Assembly: GCF_029227915.1 (NCBI RefSeq) | Contig: NC_079877.1 | Coordinates: 34,685,851 to 34,749,850 of the forward strand | Direction: 5' to 3' | DNA: 64,000 bases | Origin: Hydractinia symbiolongicarpus | Taxonomy: Eukaryota; Cnidaria; Hydrozoa; Anthoathecata; Hydractiniidae | In this document: positions 22,045 through 36,210 of the stretch, piece by piece | Numbering within the stretch: position 1 is the stretch's first letter | Layout of the letters: every line of letters begins with the position of its first letter | Position numbers and translations under genes: made by a program | Notes under the pieces: generated by a model | What the model was told of the DNA's origin: nothing | The model's database searches: none | The model's input: only the letters and a program-made list of their open reading frames with translations

Positions 22045-25000
22045 GTCCCACAGTAGAGAATGACTTATCTATCTAAATGTTTTTAATGAAGCACTTTCAC
22101 AACGCCCAATGTAATCGCTGAGTTCCAGCAATCATGTCAAATTATGAACAATGTTATTTCTTGGGGTCCAGTTGACTCATTTATCACATTGATAAGGTCA
22201 CAGTCCAGAATGAGTTCAATTAAGTCCCACAGTCAATCGTTTCACTGTTAAAAGCGATACAACTTAGTAATATCGGAAAGAAATACCTAAACACATATTG
22301 GTACGAATATGTGACGCAACCGTTGTAACTCAATCGGATTGATACCGCTAGAAATTCAATGAAATGTAGTTTTTGAAACACTCTCTATTTCTTCCGCGCG
22401 AACTAACGGCTAGGATTGGTCCCACAGTAAAAAATAACGTATTTATCTTAATTTTTAAATAAAGCGCTACCACAGCGCTCAGTGTAATCGCTGAGTTCCA
22501 GCAATCATGTCAAATTAAGAACAACGTTATTTCTTGTAGTCAAACTGGCTTATTTATCACATTTATAAGGTCAAATTCCACAATCAGTTCAATTAAGTCC
22601 CACAGTCAAACGTTTCACTGTTAAAAGCGATTCAACCTAGTAATATCAAAACACTATCGCTAAATACATGTTGGTACGAATATGTGACGCAACAGTTGTA
22701 ACTCAAACGGATTTATACCGCTAGGAAGTCAATAAAATGTAGTTTTGGAAACTGTTCCTATTTATTCGGCGCGTGTTAACGGCCAGGATTGTTCCCACAG
22801 TAAAAAATGACTTATTTATCTCAATTTTTAAATAAAGCGCTACCACAGCGCTCAGTGTAATCGCTGAGTTCCAGCAATCATGTCAAATTAAGAACAATGT
22901 TATTTCTTGGGGTCCAGTTGGCTCACTTATCACATTTATAAGGTCACAGTCCAGAATGAGTTCAATTAAGTCCCACAGTCAATCGTTTCATTGTTAAAAG
23001 CGATACAACTTAGTAATATCGGAAAAAAATATCTAAACACATGTTGGCACGAATATGTGACGCAACCGCTGTAACTTAAACGGATTGACACCGTTAGAAA
23101 ATCAATGAAATGTGGTTTTTGAAACTGTCGCTATTTCTTCAGCGCGCGATAACGGCTAGGATTCGTCCCACTGTAAAGAATGACTTATTCATATAAATTT
23201 TAAATGAAGCGCTAACACAGCGCCCAGTGCAATCACTGAGTTCCGGCAAACACGTCAAATTATGAAGAATGTTATTTCTTGGGGTCCAATTGTCTTATTT
23301 ATCACATTTATCAGGTCACAGTCCAAAGTTAGTTCATTACGTCCCACAGCCAATCGTTTCACTGTTAAAAGCGATGCAACCTAGTAATATCAGAAAAATA
23401 TCGCTAAATACATGTTGGTACGAATATGTGACGCAACCGTTGTAACTCAATTGGATTGATACCGTTAGAAATTCAATGAAATGTAGTTTTTGAAACAGTC
23501 TCTATTTCTTCAGCGCGAACTAACGGCTAGGATTGGTCCCACAGTAAAAAATAACGTATTTATCTTAATTTTTAAATAAAGCGCTACCACAGAGCCCAGT
23601 GTAATCGCTGAGTTCCGGCAATCACGTCAAACTAAGAAGAATGTTATTTCTTGGGGTCCAATTGGCTAACTTATCACATTCTTAGGTTCACAGTCTGGAA
23701 TCAGTTCAATTAAGTCCTACAGTCAATCGTTGCACTGTTTAAAGCGATACAACTTAGTAATATCGGAAAAAAGTCACTAAATACATGTTGGTACGAAAAT
23801 GTGACGCAACCGTTGTATCTCAAACGGATTGACAACGTTAGAAATTCCATAAAATGTAGTTTTTGAAACTGTCTCTATTTCTTCAGCGGGAACTAACCGC
23901 TAGGATTGGTCCCACAGTAAAAAATGACTTATTTATCTTAATTTTTAAATAAAGCGCTACCACAGCGCCCAGTGTAATCGCTGAGTTCCAGCAATCATGT
24001 CAAATTAAAAAGAATGTTATTTCTTGGGGTCCAGTTGACTCACTTATCACATTTATAAGGTCACAGTCCAGAAACAATTCAATTAAGTCCCACAGTCAAT
24101 CGTTTCACTGTTAAAAGCGATACAACTTAGTAATATCGGATAAAAATCATTAAATACCTGTGGGGACGAATATGTGACCCAACCATTGTAACTCAAACGG
24201 ACTGACACCGTTAGGAAGTCAATGAAACGTAGTTTTTGAAACTGTCGCTATTTCTTCAGCGCGCGATAACGGCTAGGATCGGTCCCACAGTAGAGAATGA
24301 CTTATCTATCTAAATTTTTTTAATGAAGCACTTTCACAACGCCCAGTGTAATCGCTGAGTTCCAGCAATCATGTCAAATTAAAAACAATGTTATTTCTTG
24401 GGGTCCAGTTGACTCACTTATCACATTGATAAGGTCACAGTCCAGAAACAATTCAATTAAATCCCACAGTCAATCGTTTCACTGTTAAAAGCGATACAAC
24501 TTAGTAATATCGGAAAGAAATACCTAAACACATATTGGTACGAATATGTGACGCAACCGTTGTAACTCAATCGGATTGATACCGCTAGAAATTCAATGAA
24601 ATGTAGTTTTTGAAACACTCTCTATTTCTTCCGCGCGAACTAACGGCTAGGATTGCTCCCACAGTAAAAAATAACGTATTTATCTTCATTTTTAAATAAA
24701 GCGCTACCACAGCGCTCAGTGTAATCGCTGAGTTCCAGCAATCATGTCAAATTAAGAACAACGTTATTTCTTGTAGTCAAACTGGCTTATTTATCACATT
24801 TATAAGGTCAAATTCCACAATCAGTTCAATTAAGTCCCACAGTCAAACGTTTCACTGTTAAAAGCGATTCAACCTAGTAATATCAAAACACTATCGCTAA
24901 ATACATGTTGGTACGAATATGTGACGCAACAGTTGTAACTCAAACGGATTTATACCGCTAAGAAGTCAATAAAATGTAGTTTTGGAAACTGTTCCTATTT

Positions 25001-27265
25001 ATTCGGCGCGTGTTAACGGCCAGGATTGTTCCCACAGTAAAAAATAACGTATTTATCTTCATTTTTAAATAAAGCGCTACCACAGCGCTCAGTGTAATCG
25101 CTGAGTTCCAGCAATCATGTCAAATTAAGAACAATGTTATTTCTTGGGGTCCAGTTGGCTCACTTATCACATTTATAAGGTCACAGTCCAGAATGAGTTC
25201 AATTAAGTCCCACAGTCAATCGTTTCATTGTTAAAAGCGATACAACTTAGTAATATCGGAAAAAAATATCTAAACACATGTTGGCACGAATATGTGACGC
25301 AACCGCTGTAACTTAAACGGATTGACACCGTTAGAAAATCAATGAAATGTGGTTTTTGAAACTGTCGCTATTTCTTCAGCGCGCGATAACGGCTAGGATT
25401 CGTCCCACTGTAAAGAATGACTTATTCATATAAATTTTAAATGAAGCGCTAACACAGCGCCCAGTGCAATCACTGAGTTCCGGCAAACACGTCAAATTAT
25501 GAAGAATGTTATTTCTTGGGGTCCAATTGTCTTATTTATCACATTTATCAGGTCACAGTCCAAAGTTAGTTCATTACGTCCCACAGCCAATCGTTTCACT
25601 GTTAAAAGCGATGCAACCTAGTAATATCAGAAAAATATCGCTAAATACATGTTGGTACGAATATGTGACGCAACCGTTGTAACTCAATTGGATTGATACC
25701 GTTAGAAATTCAATGAAATGTAGTTTTTGAAACAGTCTCTATTTCTTCAGCGCGAACTAACGGCTAGGATTGGTCCCACAGTAAAAAATAACGTATTTAT
25801 CTTAATTTTTAAATAAAGCGCTACCACAGAGCCCAGTGTAATCGCTGAGTTCCGGCAATCACGTCAAACTAAGAAGAATGTTATTTCTTGGGGTCCAATT
25901 GACTAACTTATCACATTCTTAGGTTCACAGTCTGGAATCAGTTCAATTAAGTCCTACAGTCAATCGTTGCACTGTTTAAAGCGATACAACTTAGTAATAT
26001 CGGAAAAAAGTCACTAAATACATGTTGGTACGAAAATGTGACGCAACCGTTGTATCTCAAACGGATTGACAACGTTAGAAATTCCATAAAATGTAGTTTT
26101 TGAAACTGTCTCTATTTCTTCAGCGGGAACTAACCGCTAGGATTGGTCCCACAGTAAAAAATGACTTATTTATCTTAATTTTTAAATAAAGCGCTACCAC
26201 AGCGCCCAGTGTAATCGCTGAGTTCCAGCAATCATGTCAAATTAAAAAGAATGTTATTTCTTGGGGTCCAGTTGACTCACTTATCACATTTATAAGGTCA
26301 CAGTCCAGAAACAATTCAATTAAGTCCCACAGTCAATCGTTTCACTGTTAAAAGCGATACAACTTAGTAATATCGGATAAAAATCATTAAATACCTGTGG
26401 GGACGAATATGTGACCCAACCATTGTAACTCAAACGGACTGACACCGTTAGGAAGTCAATGAAACGTAGTTTTTGAAACTGTCGCTATTTCTTCAGCGCG
26501 CGATAACGGCTAGGATCGGTCCCACAGTAGAGAATGACTTATCTATCTAAATTTTTTTAATGAAGCACTTTCACAACGCCCAGTGTAATCGCTGAGTTCC
26601 AGCAATCATGTCAAATTAAAAACAATGTTATTTCTTGGGGTCCAGTTGACTCACTTATCACATTGATAAGGTCACAGTCCAGAAACAATTCAATTAAATC
26701 CCACAGTCAATCGTTTCACTGTTAAAAGCGATACAACTTAGTAATATCGGAAAGAAATACCTAAACACATATTGGTACGAATATGTGACGCAACCGTTGT
26801 AACTCAATCGGATTGATACCGCTAGAAATTCAATGAAATGTAGTTTTTGAAACACTCTCTATTTCTTCCGCGCGAACTAACGGCTAGGATTGGTCCCACA
26901 GTAAAAAATAACGTATTTATCTTCATTTTTAAATAAAGCGCTACCACAGCGCTCAGTGTAATCGCTGAGTTCCAGCAATCATGTCAAATTAAGAACAACG
27001 TTATTTCTTGTAGTCAAACTGGCTTATTTATCACATTTATAAGGTCAAATTCCACAATCAGTTCAATTAAGTCCCACAGTCAAACGTTTCACTGTTAAAA
27101 GCGATTCAACCTAGTAATATCAAAACACTATCGCTAAATACATGTTGGTACGAATATGTGACGCAACAGTTGTAACTCAAACGGATTTATACCGCTAAGA
27201 AGTCAATAAAATGTAGTTTTGGAAACTGTTCCTATTTATTCGGCGCGTGTTAACGGCCAGGATTG
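22045..27265 (+). repeat. 6-monomer higher-order repeat F-A-B-C-D-E, 2237 bp
   Basis: Copy 1 is 22045-24281 and copy 2 is 24282-26518. A third begins at 26519 and stops after F and A (27265). Period is 2237 bp for the F starts and for C (23165/25402). Each type keeps its own length in every copy: F 374, A 373, B 373, C 371, D 373, E 373. Copies 2 and 3 agree more closely than copies 1 and 2; for example F in copy 1 has ATTATGAACAATG and GAATGAGTTC where copies 2 and 3 have ATTAAAAACAATG and AAACAATTC. This is the clearest higher-order repeat of block II. Confidence 0.9.
25029..25401 (+). repeat. Chimeric satellite monomer (A head, B body)
   Basis: In the B slot of the 6-monomer repeat, this copy begins TAACGTATTTATCTTCATTTTT, the A form, instead of ATGACTTATTTATCTC. 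From AACAATG onwards it is normal B. Junction lies in the shared AAATAAAGCGCTACC segment. It distinguishes copy 2 of the repeat from copy 1. Confidence 0.75.
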
Positions 27266-27639
27266 TTCCCACAGTAAAAAATGACTTATCTATCTAAATT
27301 TTTTTAATGAAGCACTTTCACAACGCCCAGTGTAATCGCTGAGTTCCAGCAATCATGTCAAATTAAAAACAATGTTATTTCTTGGGGTCCAGTTGACTCA
27401 CTTATCACATTGATAAGGTCACAGTCCAGAAACAATTCAATTAAATCCCACAGTCAATCGTTTCACTGTTAAAAGCGATACAACTTAGTAATATCGGAAA
27501 GAAATACCTAAACACATATTGGTACGAATATGTGACGCAACCGTTGTAACTCAATCGGATTGATACCGCTAGAAATTCAATGATATGTAGTTTTTGAAAC
27601 ACTCTCTATTTCTTCCGCGCGAACTAACGGCTAGGATTG
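27266..27639 (+). repeat. Chimeric satellite monomer (B start, F body)
   Basis: Follows an A monomer, where B is expected. It begins like B (GTTCCCACAGTAAAAAATGACTTA) but lacks the CAGTAGAG mark of F and then continues TCTATCTAAATTTTTTTAATG as F. The switch lies within the first 30 bases. It converts the order F-A-B to F-A-F-A-B. The copy at 29130 has the same structure. Confidence 0.75.
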
Positions 27640-28385
27640 GTCCCACAGTAAAAAATAACGTATTTATCTTCATTTTTAAATAAAGCGCTACCACAGCGCT
27701 CAGTGTAATCGCTGAGTTCCAGCAATCATGTCAAATTAAGAACAACGTTATTTCTTGTAGTCAAACTGGCTTATTTATCACATTTATAAGGTCAAATTCC
27801 ACAATCAGTTCAATTAAGTCCCACAGTCAAACGTTTCACTGTTAAAAGCGATTCAACCTAGTAATATCAAAACACTATCGCTAAATACATGTTGGTACGA
27901 ATATGTGACGCAACAGTTGTAACTCAAACGGATTTATACCGCTAGGAAGTCAATAAAATGTAGTTTTGGAAACTGTTCCTATTTATTCGGCGCGTGTTAA
28001 CGGCCAGGATTGTTCCCACAGTAAAAAATGACTTATTTATCTCAATTTTTAAATAAAGCGCTACCACAGCGCTCAGTGTAATCGCTGAGTTCCAGCAATC
28101 ATGTCAAATTAAGAACAATGTTATTTCTTGGGGTCCAGTTGGCTTACTTATCACATTTATAAGGTCACAGTCCAGAATGAGTTCAATTAAGTCCCACAGT
28201 CAATCGTTTCATTGTTAAAAGCGATACAACTTAGTAATATCGGAAAAAAATATCTAAACACATGTTGGCACGAATATGTGACGCAACCGCTGTAACTTAA
28301 ACGGATTGACACCGTTAGAAAATCAATGAAATGTGGCTTTTGAAACTGTCGCTATTTCTTCAGCGCGCGATAACGGCTAGGATTC

Positions 28386-29129
28386 GTCCCACTGTAAAGA
28401 ATGACTTATTTATATAAAATTTAAATGAAGCGCTAACACAGCGCCCACTGCAATCACTGAGTTCCGGCAAACACGTCAAATTATGAAGAATGTTATTTCT
28501 TGGGGTCCAATTGTCTTATTTATCACATTTATCAGGTCACAGTCCAAAGTTAGTTCATTACGTCCCACAGCCAATCGTTTCACTGTTAAAAGCGATTCAA
28601 CCTAGTAATATCAAAACACTATCGCTAAATACATGTTGGTACGAATATGTGACGCAACAGTTGTAACTCAAACGGATTTATACCGCTAGGAAGTCAATAA
28701 AATGTAGTTTTGGAAACTGTTCCTATTTATTCGGCGCGTGTTAACGGCCAGGATTGTTCCCACAGTAAAAAATGACTTATTTATCTCAATTTTTAAATAA
28801 AGCGCTACCACAGCGCTCAGTGTAATCGCTGAGTTCCAGCAATCATGTCAAATTAAGAACAACGTTATTTCTTGTAGTCAAACTGGCTTATTTATCACAT
28901 TTATAAGGTCAAATTCCACAATCAGTTCAATTAAGTCCCACAGTCAAACGTTTCACTGTTAAAAGCGATTCAACCTAGTAATATCAAAACACTATCGCTA
29001 AATACATGTTGGTACGAATATGTGACGCAACAGTTGTAACTCAAACGGATTTATACCGCTAAGAAGTCAATAAAATGTAGTTTTGGAAACTGTTCCTATT
29101 TATTCGGCGCGTGTTAACGGCCAGGATTG
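28386..29129 (+). repeat. Two adjacent chimeric monomers (C/A and B/A)
   Basis: 28386-28756 is C up to AAAGCGAT at 28596 and A afterwards (TCAACCTAG, AAAACACTATCGC, GGCGCGTGTTAACGG). 28757-29129 starts as B (TTATCTCAATTTTT) and continues as A (AACAACG, GTAGTCAAACTGGC). Together they look like the join left by recombination between copies of the array out of register by one to three monomers. Confidence 0.75.
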
Positions 29130-32100
29130 TTCCCACAGTAAAAAATGACTTATCTATCTAAATTTTTTTAATGAAGCACTTTCACAACGCCCAGTGTAAT
29201 CGCTGAGTTCCAGCAATCATGTCAAATTAAAAACAATGTTATTTCTTGGGGTCCAGTTGACTCACTTATCACATTGATAAGGTCACAGTCCAGAAACAAT
29301 TCAATTAAATCCCACAGTCAATCGTTTCACTGTTAAAAGCGATACAACTTAGTAATATCGGAAAGAAATACCTAAACACATATTGGTACGAATATGTGAC
29401 GCAACCGTTGTAACTCAATCGGATTGATACCGCTAGAAATTCAATGATATGTAGTTTTTGAAACACTCTCTATTTCTTCCGCGCGAACTAACGGCTAGGA
29501 TTGGTCCCACAGTAAAAAATAACGTATTTATCTTCATTTTTAAATAAAGCGCTACCACAGCGCTCAGTGTAATCGCTGAGTTCCAGCAATCATGTCAAAT
29601 TAAGAACAACGTTATTTCTTGTAGTCAAACTGGCTTATTTATCACATTTATAAGGTCAAATTCCACAATCAGTTCAATTAAGTCCCACAGTCAAACGTTT
29701 CACTGTTAAAAGCGATTCAACCTAGTAATATCAAAACACTATCGCTAAATACATGTTGGTACGAATATGTGACGCAACAGTTGTAACTCAAACGGATTTA
29801 TACCGCTAGGAAGTCAATAAAATGTAGTTTTGGAAACTGTTCCTATTTATTCGGCGCGTGTTAACGGCCAGGATTGTTCCCACAGTAAAAAATGACTTAT
29901 TTATCTCAATTTTTAAATAAAGCGCTACCACAGCGCTCAGTGTAATCGCTGAGTTCCAGCAATCATGTCAAATTAAGAACAATGTTATTTCTTGGGGTCC
30001 AGTTGGCTTACTTATCACATTTATAAGGTCACAGTCCAGAATGAGTTCAATTAAGTCCCACAGTCAATCGTTTCATTGTTAAAAGCGATACAACTTAGTA
30101 ATATCGGAAAAAAATATCTAAACACATGTTGGCACGAATATGTGACGCAACCGCTGTAACTTAAACGGATTGACACCGTTAGAAAATCAATGAAATGTGG
30201 CTTTTGAAACTGTCGCTATTTCTTCAGCGCGCGATAACGGCTAGGATTCGTCCCACTGTAAAGAATGACTTATTTATATAAAATTTAAATGAAGCGCTAA
30301 CACAGCGCCCACTGCAATCACTGAGTTCCGGCAAACACGTCAAATTATGAAGAATGTTATTTCTTGGGGTCCAATTGTCTTATTTATCACATTTATCAGG
30401 TCACAGTCCAAAGTTAGTTCATTACGTCCCACAGCCAATCGTTTCACTGTTAAAAGCGATGCAACCTAGTAATATTAGAAAAATATCGCTAAATACATGT
30501 TGGTACGAATATGTGACGCAACCGTTGTAACTCAATTGGATTGATACCGTTAGAAATTCAATGAAATGTAGTTTTTGAAACAGTCTCTATTTCTTCAGCG
30601 CGAACTAACGGCTAGGATTGGTCCCACAGTAAAAAATAACGTATTTATCTTAATTTTTAAATAAAGCGCTACCACAGAGCCCAGTGTAATCGCTGAGTTC
30701 CGGCAATCACGTCAAACTAAAAAGAATGTTATTTCTTGGGGTCCAATTGGCTAACTTATCACATTCTTAAGTTCACAGTCTAGAATCAGTTCAATTAAGT
30801 CCCACAGTCAATCGTTGCACTGTTTAAAGCGATACAACTTAGTAATATCGGAAAAAAGTCACTAAATGCATGTGGGTACGAATATGTGACGCAACCGTTG
30901 TATCTCAAACGAATTGACAACGTTAGAAATTCCATGAAATGTAGTTTTTGAAACTGTCTCTATTTCTTCAGCGCGAACTAACCGCTAGGATTGGTCCCAC
31001 AGTAAAAAATGACTTATTTATCTTAATTTTTAAATAAAGCGCTACCAAAGCGCCCAGTGCAATCGCTGAGTTCCAGCAATCATGTCAAATTAAAAAGAAT
31101 GTTATTTCTTGGGGTCCAGTTGACTCACTTATCACATTTATAAGGTCACAGTCCAGAAACAATTCAATTAAGTCCCACAGTCAATCGTTTCACTGTTAAA
31201 AGCGATACAACTTAGTAATATCGGATAAAAATCATTAAATACCTGTGGGGACGAATATGTGACGCAACTGTTGTAACTCAAACGGACAGATACCGTTAGA
31301 AAGTCAATGAAATGTAGTCTTTTAGAATGTCTCTATTTCTTCAGTGCATGCTAACGGCCAGGATTGGTGCCACAGTAAAAAAAGACACATTTATCTAAAT
31401 TTTTAAAGAAAGCGCTACCAGAAATCCTAGTGTAATCGCTGAGTTCCGGCAATCATGTTAAATTAAGAAGAATATTATTTCTTGGATCCAGTTGACTCAC
31501 TTATCACATTTATAAGGTCACAGGCCAAACTTATTTCAATTAAGTTCCACAGGTAATCGTTTCACTGTTAAAAGCGATTTAACTTAGCATTATCCGAAAA
31601 ATATCACTAAATACATGTTGGTACGAATATGTGACGCAACCGTTGTAACTCAAACGGATTGATACCTGCAAGAAGTCAATGAAATGTAGTTTTTGAGAAT
31701 CTCTCTATTTCTTTAGCGCATGCCAACGGCCAGAATTGGTCCCACAGTATAAAAAGACTTATATATCTAAATTTTTAAATAAAGTGCTACCATAGAGCCT
31801 AGTGTAATTCCTGAAATCCATCAATCATGTCGAATTAAGAAGAATGTTATTCCTTGGGGTCCAGTTGGCTCACTTATCACATTGATAAGGTCACAGTCCA
31901 GAATCAGTTCAATTTAGTCCCACAGTCAATCGTTTCACTGTAAAAAGCGATACAACTTAGTAATATCGGAAAAAAATACCTAAACACATATTGGTACGAA
32001 TATGTGATGCAACCGTTGTAACTCAAACGGATTGACACCGTTAGAAAGTCAATGAAATTTTGTTTTGGAAACTGTCTCTACTTCTTCAGCGCAAACTAAC

Positions 32101-32857
32101 GGCTAGGATTGGTCCCACAGTAAAAAGTGACTTATTTATCTTAATTTTTAAATAAATCGCTACAACAGCGCCCAGTATAATCGCTGAGTTCCAGCAATCA
32201 TGTCAAACTAAGAAGAATATTATTTCTTGGGGTCAAACTGGCATACTTATCACATTTATAAGGTCAAAATCCCCAATCAGTTCAATAAAGTCCCACAGTC
32301 AAACGTTTCACTGTTAAAAGCGATGCAACCTAGTAATATCAGAAAAATATCGCTAAATACATGTTGGTACGAATATGTGACGCAACCGTTGTAACTCAAT
32401 TGGATTGATACCGCTAGAAATTCAATGAAATGTAGTTTTTGAAACAGTCTCTATTTCGTCAGTGCGAACTAACGGCTAGGATTGGTCCCACAGTAAAAAA
32501 TAACGTATTTATCTTAATTTTTAAATAAAGCGCTACCACAGAGCCAAGTGTAATCGCTGAGTTCCGGCAATCACGTCAAACTAAGAAGAATGTTATTTCT
32601 TGGGGTCCAATTGGCTAACTTATCACATTCTTAAGTTCACAGTCTGGAATCAGTTCAATTAAGTCCCACAGTCAATGGTTGCACTGTTTAAAGCGATACA
32701 ACTTAGTAATATCGGAAAAAAGTCACTAAATACATGTTGGTACGAATATGTGACGCAACCGTTGTATCTCAAACGGATTGACAACGTTAGAAATCCCATA
32801 AAATGTAGTTTTTGAAACTGTCTCTATTTCTTCAGCGCGAACTAACCGCTAGGATTG

Positions 32858-33230
32858 GTCCCACAGTAAAAAACGACTTATTTATCTTAATTTTTAAATA
32901 AAGCGCTACCACAGCGCCCAGTGTAATCGCTGAGTTCCAGAAATCATGTCAAATTAAGAACAATGTTATTTCTTGGGGTCCAGTTGACTCACTTATCACA
33001 TTGATAAGGTCACAGTCCAGAATGAGTTCAATTAAGTCCCACAGTCAATCGTTTCACTGTTAAAAGCGATAGAACTTAGTAATATCGGAAAAAAATACCT
33101 AAACACATATTGGTACGAATATGTGACGCAACCGTTGTAACTCAATCGGATTGATACCGCTAGAAATTCAATGAAATGTAGTTTTTGAAACAGTCTCTAT
33201 TTCTTCAGCGCGAACTAACGGCTAGGATTG
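32858..33230 (+). repeat. Chimeric satellite monomer (E head, F body)
   Basis: It starts AAAAAACGACTTATTTATC as the E monomers at 38075 and 38822, then from TTCCAGAAATCATG (about 32938) matches the F monomers at 38448 and 39195 (AACAATG, CATTGATAAGG, GATAGAACTTAG, ACACATATTGG). The second copy of the region has separate E and F here. Thus one monomer's length was removed by crossover within the shared CGCCCAGTGTAATCGCTGAG. Confidence 0.85.
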
Positions 33231-36210
33231 GTCCCACAGTAAAAAATAACGTATTTATCTTAATTTTTAAATAAAGCGCTACCACAGCGCTCAGTGTAAT
33301 CGCTGAGTTCCAGCAATCATGTCAAATTAAGAACAACGTTATTTCTTGTAGTCAAACTGGCTTATTTATCACATTTATAAGGTCAAATTCCACAATCAGT
33401 TCAATTAAGTCCCACAGTCAAACGTTTCACTGTTAAAAGCGATGCAACCTAGTAATATCAAAACACTATCGCTAAATACATGTTGGTACGAATATGTGAC
33501 GCAACAGTTGTAACTCAAACGGATTTATACCGCTAGGAAGTCAATAAAATGTAGTTTTGGAAACTGTTCCTATTTATTCGGCGCGTGTTAACGGCCAGGA
33601 TTGTTCCCACAGTAAAAAATGACTTATTTATCTCAATTTTTAAATAAAGCGCTACCACAGCGCTCAGTGTAATCGCTGAGTTCCAGCAATCATGTCAAAT
33701 TAAGAACAATGTTATTTCTTGGGGTCCAGTTGGCTCACTTATCACATTTATAAGGTCACAGTCCAGAATGGGTTCAATTAAGTCCCACAGTCAATCGTTT
33801 CATTGTTAAAAGCGATACAACTTAGTAATATCGGAAAAAAATATCTAAACACATGTTGGCACGAATATGTGACGCAACCGCTGTAACTTAAACGGATTGA
33901 CACCGTTAGAAAATCAATGAAATGTGGTTTTTGAAACTGTCGCTATTTCTTCAGCGCGCGATAACGGCTAGGATTCGTCCCACTGTAAAGAATGACTTAT
34001 TTATATAAATTTTAAATGAAGCGCTAACACAGCGCCCAGTGCAATCACTGAGTTCCGTCAAACACGTCAAATTATGAAGAATGTTATTTCTTGGGGTCCA
34101 ATTGTCTTATTTATCACATTTATCAGGTCACAGTCCAAAGTTAGTTCATTACGTCCCACAGCCAATCGTTTCACTGTTAAAAGCGATGCAACCTAGTAAT
34201 ATCAGAAAAATATCGCTAAATACATGTTGGTACGAATATGTGACGCAACCGTTGTAACTCAATTGGATTGATACCGTTAGAAATTCAATGAAATGTAGTT
34301 TTTGAAACAGTCTCTATTTCTTCAGCGCGAACTAACGGCTAGGATTGGTCCCACAGTAAAAAATAACGTATTTATCTTAATTTTTAAATAAAGCGCTACC
34401 ACAGAGCCCAGTGTAATCGCTGAGTTCCGGCAATCACGTCAAACTAAAAAGAATGTTATTTCTTGGGGTCCAATTGGCTAACTTATCACATTCTTAAGTT
34501 CACAGTCTAGAATCAGTTCAATTAAGTCCCACAGTCAATCGTTGCACTGTTTAAAGCGATACAACTTAGTAATATCGGAAAAAAGTCACTAAATACATGT
34601 GGGTACGAATATGTGACGCAACCGTTGTATCTCAAACGAATTGACAACGTTAGAAATTCCATGAAATGTAGTTTTTGAAACTGTCTCTATTTCTTCAGCG
34701 CGAACTAACCGCTAGGATTGGTCCCACAGTAAAAAATAACGTATTTATCTTAATTTTTAAATAAAGCGCTACCACAGCGCTCAGTGTAATCGCTGAGTTC
34801 CAGCAATCATGTCAAATTAAGAACAACGTTATTTCTTGTAGTCAAACTGGCTTATTTATCACATTTATAAGGTCAAATTCCACAATCAGTTCAATTAAGT
34901 CCCACAGTCAAACGTTTCACATTTAAAAGCGATTCAACCTAGTAATATCAAAACACTATCGCTAAATACATGTTGGTACGAATATGTGACGCAACAGTTG
35001 TAACTCAGACGGATTTATACCGCTAGGAAGTCAATAAAATGTAGTTTTGGAAACTGTTCCTATTTATTCGGCGCGTGTTAACGGCCAGGATTGTTCCCAC
35101 AGTAAAAAATGACTTATTTATCTCAATTTTTAAATAAAGCGCTACCACAGCGCTCAGTGTAATCGCTGAGTTCCAGCAATCATGTCAAATTAAGAACAAT
35201 GTTATTTCTTGGGGTCCAGTTGGCTCACTTATCACATTTATAAGGTCACAGTCAAGAATGAGTTCAATTAAGTCCCACAGTCAATCGTTTCATTGTTAAA
35301 AGCGATACAACTTAGTAATATCGGAAAAAAATATCTAAACACATGTTGGCACGAATATGTGACGCAACCGCTGTAACTTAAACGGATTGACACCGTTAGA
35401 AAATCAATGAAATGTGGTTTTTGAAACTGTCGCTATTTCTTCAGCGCGCGATAACGGCTAGGATTCGTCCCACTGTAAAGAATGACTTATTTATATAAAT
35501 TTTAAATGAAGCGCTAACACAGCGCCCAGTGCAATCACTGAGTTCCGGCAAACACGTCAAATTATGAAGAATGTTATTTCTTGGGGTCCAATTGTCTTAT
35601 TTATCACATTTATCAGGTCACAGTCCAAAGTTAGTTCATTACGTCCCACAGCCAATCGTTTCACTGTTAAAAGCGATGCAACCTAGTAATATCAGAAAAA
35701 TATCGCTAAATACATGTTGGTACGAATATGTGACGCAACCGTTGTAACTCAATTGGATTGATACCGTTAGAAATTCAATGAAATGTAGTTTTTGAAACAG
35801 TCTCTATTTCTTCAGCGCGAACTAACGGCTAGGATTGGTCCCACAGTAAAAAATAACGTATTTATCTTAATTTTTAAATAAAGCGCTACCACAGAGCCCA
35901 GTGTAATCGCTGAGTTCCGGCAATCACGTCAAACTAAAAAGAATGTTATTTCTTGGGGTCCAATTGGCTAACTTATCACATTCTTAAGTTCACAGTCTAG
36001 AATCAGTTCAATTAAGTCCCACAGTCAATCGTTGCACTGTTTAAAGCGATACAACTTAGTAATATCGGAAAAAAGTCACTAAATACATGTGGGTACGAAT
36101 ATGTGACGCAACCGTTGTATCTCAAACGAATTGACAACGTTAGAAATTCCATGAAATGTAGTTTTTGAAACTGTCTCTATTTCTTCAGCGCGAACTAACC
36201 GCTAGGATTG
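33231..36210 (+). repeat. 4-monomer higher-order repeat A-B-C-D, 1490 bp, two copies
   Basis: Copy 1 is 33231-34720, copy 2 is 34721-36210, with A, B, C and D at the same offsets (0, 373, 746, 1117). Differences are few: copy 2 A has CACATTTAAAAGCGATTC and CTCAGACGG, copy 1 C has GTTCCGTCAAAC. Compared with the 6-monomer form, E and F are missing, so D is followed directly by A. D and A share the same TAACGTATTTATC start, which would make that junction easy to form. Confidence 0.85.

Larger units (their letters stand above)
27266..30460 (+). repeat. Duplication of F*-A-B-C, 1864 bp apart
   Basis: 27266-28596 recurs at 29130-30460. Both copies share private marks: F joined to a B start (GTAAAAAATGACTTATCTATC), TCAATGATATGTAG, TGGCTTACTTATC, ATGTGGCTTTTG, ATATAAAATTTAAATG and CGCCCACTGC. 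Identity ends at 28597, where copy 1 switches from C to an A-type tail (GATTCAACC) and copy 2 continues as C. The segment 28597-29129 between them is A and B/A sequence. The shared private marks imply a recent event. Confidence 0.85.
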
